5,799 nt of DNA, from contig JAGAEK010000136.1 of NCBI GenBank assembly GCA_017828835.1, positions 1-5,799 of the forward strand, given 5' to 3'. Made by a program: the position numbers and the translations under genes. This DNA comes from Oscillospiraceae bacterium (GTDB lineage: Bacteria > Bacillota > Clostridia > Oscillospirales > Ruminococcaceae). The notes under the pieces were generated by a model. That model was not told where the DNA came from, ran no database searches, and saw only the letters and a program-made list of their open reading frames with translations. Shown piece by piece: positions 5,736 to 5,799 of the stretch. Numbering within the stretch: the first letter of the stretch is position 1; each line of letters begins with the position of its first letter.

Positions 5736-5782
5736 TCCTTAATTCTGCGATCAAATTCAACGGAAAGGACGCTCGGTGATCT

Positions 5783-5799
5783 ATGGCGAAATACAGACT
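5783..5799 (+). CDS. mreD: probable start of mreD (first codons only)
   Basis: Only a few codons are visible, so the call rests on position: mreD normally follows mreC. AAAGGA at 5764-5769 is a ribosome binding site 28 bases after the mreC stop. Two starts compete in different frames. ATG at 5783 reads MAKYR, a basic N-terminus that suits MreD, but its spacing is long (13 bases). GTG at 5776 reads MIYGEIQT and has better spacing (6 bases). Both frames stay open to the window edge. I lean slightly to the ATG. Confidence 0.45.

Overview
This is a 5.8-kb stretch of chromosome from a spore-forming, rod-shaped Firmicute, most likely a gut-type clostridium of the Oscillospiraceae/Ruminococcaceae kind. 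The evidence is a SpoIIP sporulation hydrolase (only endospore formers carry it), a maf-mreB-mreC cell-shape cluster in Firmicute order, strong AGGAGG-type ribosome binding sites, and a secreted protein with Ser-Glu-Pro-Glu repeats in a style common among gut clostridia. The genus cannot be named from this sequence.

Layout from left to right. Positions 1-513 (minus strand) hold the N-terminal 171 codons of an ABC transporter ATPase that runs off the left edge. A 150-bp AT-rich divergent spacer follows. spoIIP (664-1839, plus) comes next and has a possible sigma-E-like promoter. After a 199-bp gap with a hairpin, a convincing promoter and a 5'-UTR inverted repeat lies a 283-aa secreted, probably surface-anchored protein of unknown function (2039-2890). 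A textbook 13-bp terminator stem with a T7 tract closes it. maf (3013-3627), a nucleotide pyrophosphatase gene, follows, then a promoter with a perfect TATAAT, mreB (3741-4745), an intercistronic hairpin, mreC (4839-5735, TTG start) and the first few codons of what is probably mreD at the right edge.

Functionally, the right half is a cell-envelope cluster. MreB filaments and membrane-bound MreC (with MreD) organise lateral wall synthesis, and Maf is a classical neighbour linked to cell division and nucleotide-pool cleaning. The left half holds a peptidoglycan hydrolase needed for engulfment during sporulation, and an exporter ATPase of unknown cargo. The surface-protein gene is an independent unit with its own promoter and terminator, set between sporulation and shape genes, and it looks like the accessory element of the window.

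I see no tRNA, rRNA, CRISPR array, insertion sequence or clear new multi-gene system. All longer intergenic stretches are under 300 bp. The points most worth a second look are the unknown surface protein with its non-canonical sorting signal, the mreB-mreC hairpin, the Mbl-like traits of MreB, and the gene-order differences (no gpr by spoIIP, no radC between maf and mreB).
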